DNA of 64,000 nt from the NCBI GenBank assembly GCA_946482005.1, contig CAMLPV010000012.1:1-64000 (forward strand), in the 5' to 3' direction. Positions 62,231-64,000 of this stretch are shown piece after piece. Numbering within the stretch: the first letter of the stretch is position 1; each line of letters starts with the position of its first letter. Source of the DNA: an uncultured Gilliamella sp. Its GTDB lineage: Bacteria > Pseudomonadota > Gammaproteobacteria > Enterobacterales > Orbaceae. The position numbers were made by a program, and so were the translations under genes. The notes beneath the pieces were generated by a model, which saw nothing but the letters and a program-made list of their open reading frames with translations, had not been told where the DNA came from and ran no database searches.

Positions 62231-62253
62231 CTACTTTTAGAAAAAGTAGTTTT
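62231..62253 (+). terminator. Orphan terminator-like hairpin
   Basis: Stem CTACTTTT-AGA-AAAAGTAG followed by TTTTA on the plus strand. No gene precedes it, so it could end a small RNA or an antisense transcript from the T6SS side. Confidence 0.45.
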
Positions 62254-62363
62254 ACTGTGCGCTGAATGATTAATATTTATCCAATAATTTGTTAAGGTAG
62301 ACCATACTATAATTTTAACTATCTTATATATAACAAATATAAAATGTAATCATTACCATTTTC

Positions 62364-62391
62364 TTAAAAAGATGGGATTACATTTATTTTC
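62364..62391 (+). repeat. Right copy of a repeat flanking the T6SS locus
   Basis: Starts TTAAAAAGATGGGATTACAT and matches 41761-41789 with a 1-base gap. With bases 62345-62363 it can fold (TGTAATC with GATTACA; CCATTTT with AAAGATGG). Confidence 0.35.
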
Positions 62392-62583
62392 ATATAAATT
62401 GAATAGATATTGTAAATAAATAGAGTTTTTATATTGTTTAATAATCAATATTTTCAGGCATGCTTTTCTATAATATCTATCATTCATATAGATGGAACAA
62501 ACTACTTTTAATTCAAATTTTATATACAATAAGTTATTTTTAAAAAATAAATTGTTCAATTTTACAAATTTTAGAAAAAAAGT

Positions 62584-62622
62584 TTGACTTTCATTTATTA
62601 AGTGATAATAATTCTCATTAAC
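62584..62622 (+). promoter_or_regulatory. sitA promoter with Fur box
   Basis: TTGACT (62584-62589), a 16-base spacer and TAATAA form a promoter. It is overlapped at 62604-62622 by a sequence matching 15 of 19 positions of the Fur consensus GATAATGATAATCATTATC. Iron-dependent repression of sitAB is expected. Confidence 0.75.
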
Positions 62623-62756
62623 ATTTAAAGTAATAAAATTTTAACACCCAAAAGAATTATCAGTAAAACGGATTTTACTTTTTTAAATCACCAAACTCTC
62701 ACTGATTTTCTATAATTTGCTTCAATTTGATTATATATTAAACAAAGGAGTCGCTA

Positions 62757-63674
62757 ATGAAGTTTAATTATTTTAAACGGCGCAAAACCCTACTATCGGT
62801 AATACTATCATCTTTGCTCGTTCTTACAGGTATGTCCGAGTCATCAGCAGCAGAAAAAAAATTTAAAGTTGTTACCACATTTACCGTTATCCAAGATATT
62901 GCCCAAAACGTTGCCGGAGATGCTGCAACTGTTGAATCAATTACTAAAGTAGGTGCCGAAATACACGAATATGATCCGACTCCTCAAGATATTACTAAAG
63001 CGCTTTCAGCCGATCTAGTTTTATGGAATGGACTTAATTTGGAACTTTGGTTTAAACGTTTTTTTGAAGATATTAAAGATGTTCCATCTGTTATAGTGAC
63101 AGAAGGCATCGAACCAATGCCAATCCAAGAAGGTAGTTATAAAGGGAATCCAAATCCTCATGCATGGATGTCCCCGACACTTGCTTTAACTTATATTGAG
63201 AACATTCGTGCAGCCTTTGTTAAGTATGATCCTAAAAATGCCACTATTTATAATAAAAATGCGCAGGATTATGTTGCTAAAATCAAAGCTCTTGATGCCC
63301 CACTGCGTGAGCGTTTGGCTAAAATTCCAGAAGCACAACGTTGGTTAGTGACAAGTGAGGGTGCATTCAGCTATCTAGCTCGTGATTATAATTTAAAAGA
63401 AGCCTACTTATGGCCAATCAATGCTGAACAACAAGGTACACCAAAGCAAGTTAAAAATCTTATTGATTTAGTTAGAGCGAATAAAATTCCTGTTGTGTTT
63501 AGTGAAAGTACAATTTCTGATAAACCTGCAAAGCAAGTTAGCAAAGAAACGGGTGCTAAATACGGTGGTGTGCTTTATGTTGATTCGCTTTCAACAAAAG
63601 ACGGTCCTGTTCCAACCTATATCGATCTTTTAAACGTCACGGTTGAAACCATAGCTAAAGGATTTGAGAAATAA
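62757..63674 (+). CDS. sitA: Metal (Mn/Fe) ABC transporter substrate-binding protein
   Basis: Periplasmic binding protein of the SitA/YfeA cluster A-I family. It has 305 residues with a signal peptide ending near SSAA (about residue 32). Metal ligands expected for the family are visible: His in [11 protein letters not shown] (about 72), His in NPHAWMSP (about 133), Glu in TSEGAFSY (about 200) and Asp in LYVDSLS (about 275). AAAGGAG precedes the start. A Fur box lies upstream. It overlaps the sitB start by one base. Confidence 0.93.
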   Translation: MKFNYFKRRKTLLSVILSSLLVLTGMSESSAAEKKFKVVTTFTVIQDIAQNVAGDAATVESITKVGAEIHEYDPTPQDITKALSADLVLWNGLNLELWFKRFFEDIKDVPSVIVTEGIEPMPIQEGSYKGNPNPHAWMSPTLALTYIENIRAAFVKYDPKNATIYNKNAQDYVAKIKALDAPLRERLAKIPEAQRWLVTSEGAFSYLARDYNLKEAYLWPINAEQQGTPKQVKNLIDLVRANKIPVVFSESTISDKPAKQVSKETGAKYGGVLYVDSLSTKDGPVPTYIDLLNVTVETIAKGFEK

Positions 63675-64000
63675 TGACACAAATATGCTTAAATGTTAAT
63701 GATATCACGGTAACATACAATAATGGTCATACTGCAATTCATGATGCTAGTTTTCGCCTTAATGGCGGTACGATTTGTGCGCTTGTTGGAGTGAATGGTA
63801 GTGGAAAATCCACTTTGTTTAAAAGTATTATGGGTATGATTCGTCCAACCCGTGGGCAAGTAACATTTAATGATATTTCAGTTGCTCAAGCATTAAAGCA
63901 AAACATCATAGCTTATGTACCACAAACGGAAGAGGTTGATTGGGATTTTCCTGTTTTAGTATCAGACGTCGTTATGATGGGGCGTTATGGTCATATGTCG
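63674..64000 (+). CDS. sitB: Metal ABC transporter ATP-binding protein (partial)
   Basis: The first 109 codons only; the gene runs past the window end. Begins [19 protein letters not shown], with the Walker A motif GVNGSGKST (about residues 39-47) and [15 protein letters not shown] (Q-loop, about 81-95), which is typical of SitB/YfeB. TAATG junction with sitA. Permease genes should follow outside the window. Confidence 0.92.
   Translation, partial: MTQICLNVNDITVTYNNGHTAIHDASFRLNGGTICALVGVNGSGKSTLFKSIMGMIRPTRGQVTFNDISVAQALKQNIIAYVPQTEEVDWDFPVLVSDVVMMGRYGHMS

Larger units (their letters stand above)
61772..62756. other. Long AT-rich gap between tssB and sitA
   Basis: 985 bases without a credible gene. 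It holds the T6SS promoter region (unresolved), a hairpin at 62231-62249, the repeat-like hairpin at 62345-62391, and the sitA promoter and Fur box. The extreme AT content fits H-NS-type silencing of the T6SS, which is inference. A 68-codon minus-strand frame at 62353-62559 is not supported. Confidence 0.55.

Noticed and set aside
62353-62559. 68-codon minus-strand frame in the tssB/sitA gap
   Set aside because: Lys/Asn/Leu-rich composition typical of AT-rich noise, no ribosome site, overlaps a hairpin.

Overview
This is an AT-rich gammaproteobacterial chromosome segment. Several blocks keep enterobacterial gene order (yhdT-panF-prmA-dusB-fis, rbsDACBKR, yebC-ruvC, zipA-ligA, ribA divergent from pgpB-lapA-lapB, ilvGMEDA), and the proteins resemble their E. 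coli counterparts along most of their length. The low GC, the shortened operons and the type VI secretion locus suggest an Orbaceae-like bacterium such as Gilliamella or Frischella (bee-gut symbionts). That assignment is inference; no rRNA or tRNA gene was seen to test it.

Layout. 1-2150: a fragment of a second ilvC 3' end, intact ilvC (minus), and a divergent palindromic operator. 1913-5856: yhdT-panF-prmA-dusB-fis (plus). 5902-11771: complete ribose operon rbsDACBKR (minus) with a perfect 18-bp RbsR-type operator and a CRP-like site. 11973-13465: yebC-ruvC without ruvAB. 13500-17928: AcrAB-type RND efflux pump. 18180-27324: zipA, ligA, luxS, a tautomerase, ribA, pgpB, lapAB, ycfH and roxA. 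27476-31247: an MFS transporter, two tandem paralogous lipoproteins of unknown function, and yghA. 31861-38756: ilvL leader peptide with attenuator, then ilvG-ilvM-ilvE-ilvD-ilvA. 38939-41362: ygjR-like oxidoreductase and an LDH-family dehydrogenase. 42030-61771: a type VI secretion locus read on the minus strand, tssB-C-K-L-(TssM-like/OmpA)-hcp-clpV-PAAR-(unknown membrane protein)-tssM-A-F-G-J-E. 62584-64000: Fur-box-controlled sitA-sitB metal ABC transporter, cut by the window end.

How it works together. The ilv genes, with ilvC at the left end, give most of the isoleucine/valine pathway, with attenuation by a leader peptide in which 11 of 25 residues are Leu/Val/Ile. The T6SS locus holds the envelope complex (TssJLM plus a peptidoglycan-binding OmpA-type protein), the baseplate (TssAEFGK), the sheath and tube (TssBC, Hcp), the recycling ATPase ClpV and a PAAR tip. 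It has no VgrG/TssI and no recognisable effector-immunity pair, so the spike must be supplied from elsewhere.

Most unusual signals: (i) a 36-bp intergenic element present four times (159-194, 23825-23860 on the minus strand, 31861-31896, 38861-38896), built on a direct repeat of CTNAAAC heptamers spaced 18 bp apart; (ii) the VgrG-less T6SS with strong hairpins after hcp and at the place where vgrG would be expected; (iii) paired lipoproteins with a conserved Cys-38-Cys spacing and an FPNGA-x-HNYY motif; (iv) a 30-bp perfect palindrome beyond the end of the T6SS operon; (v) the duplicated ilvC tail.
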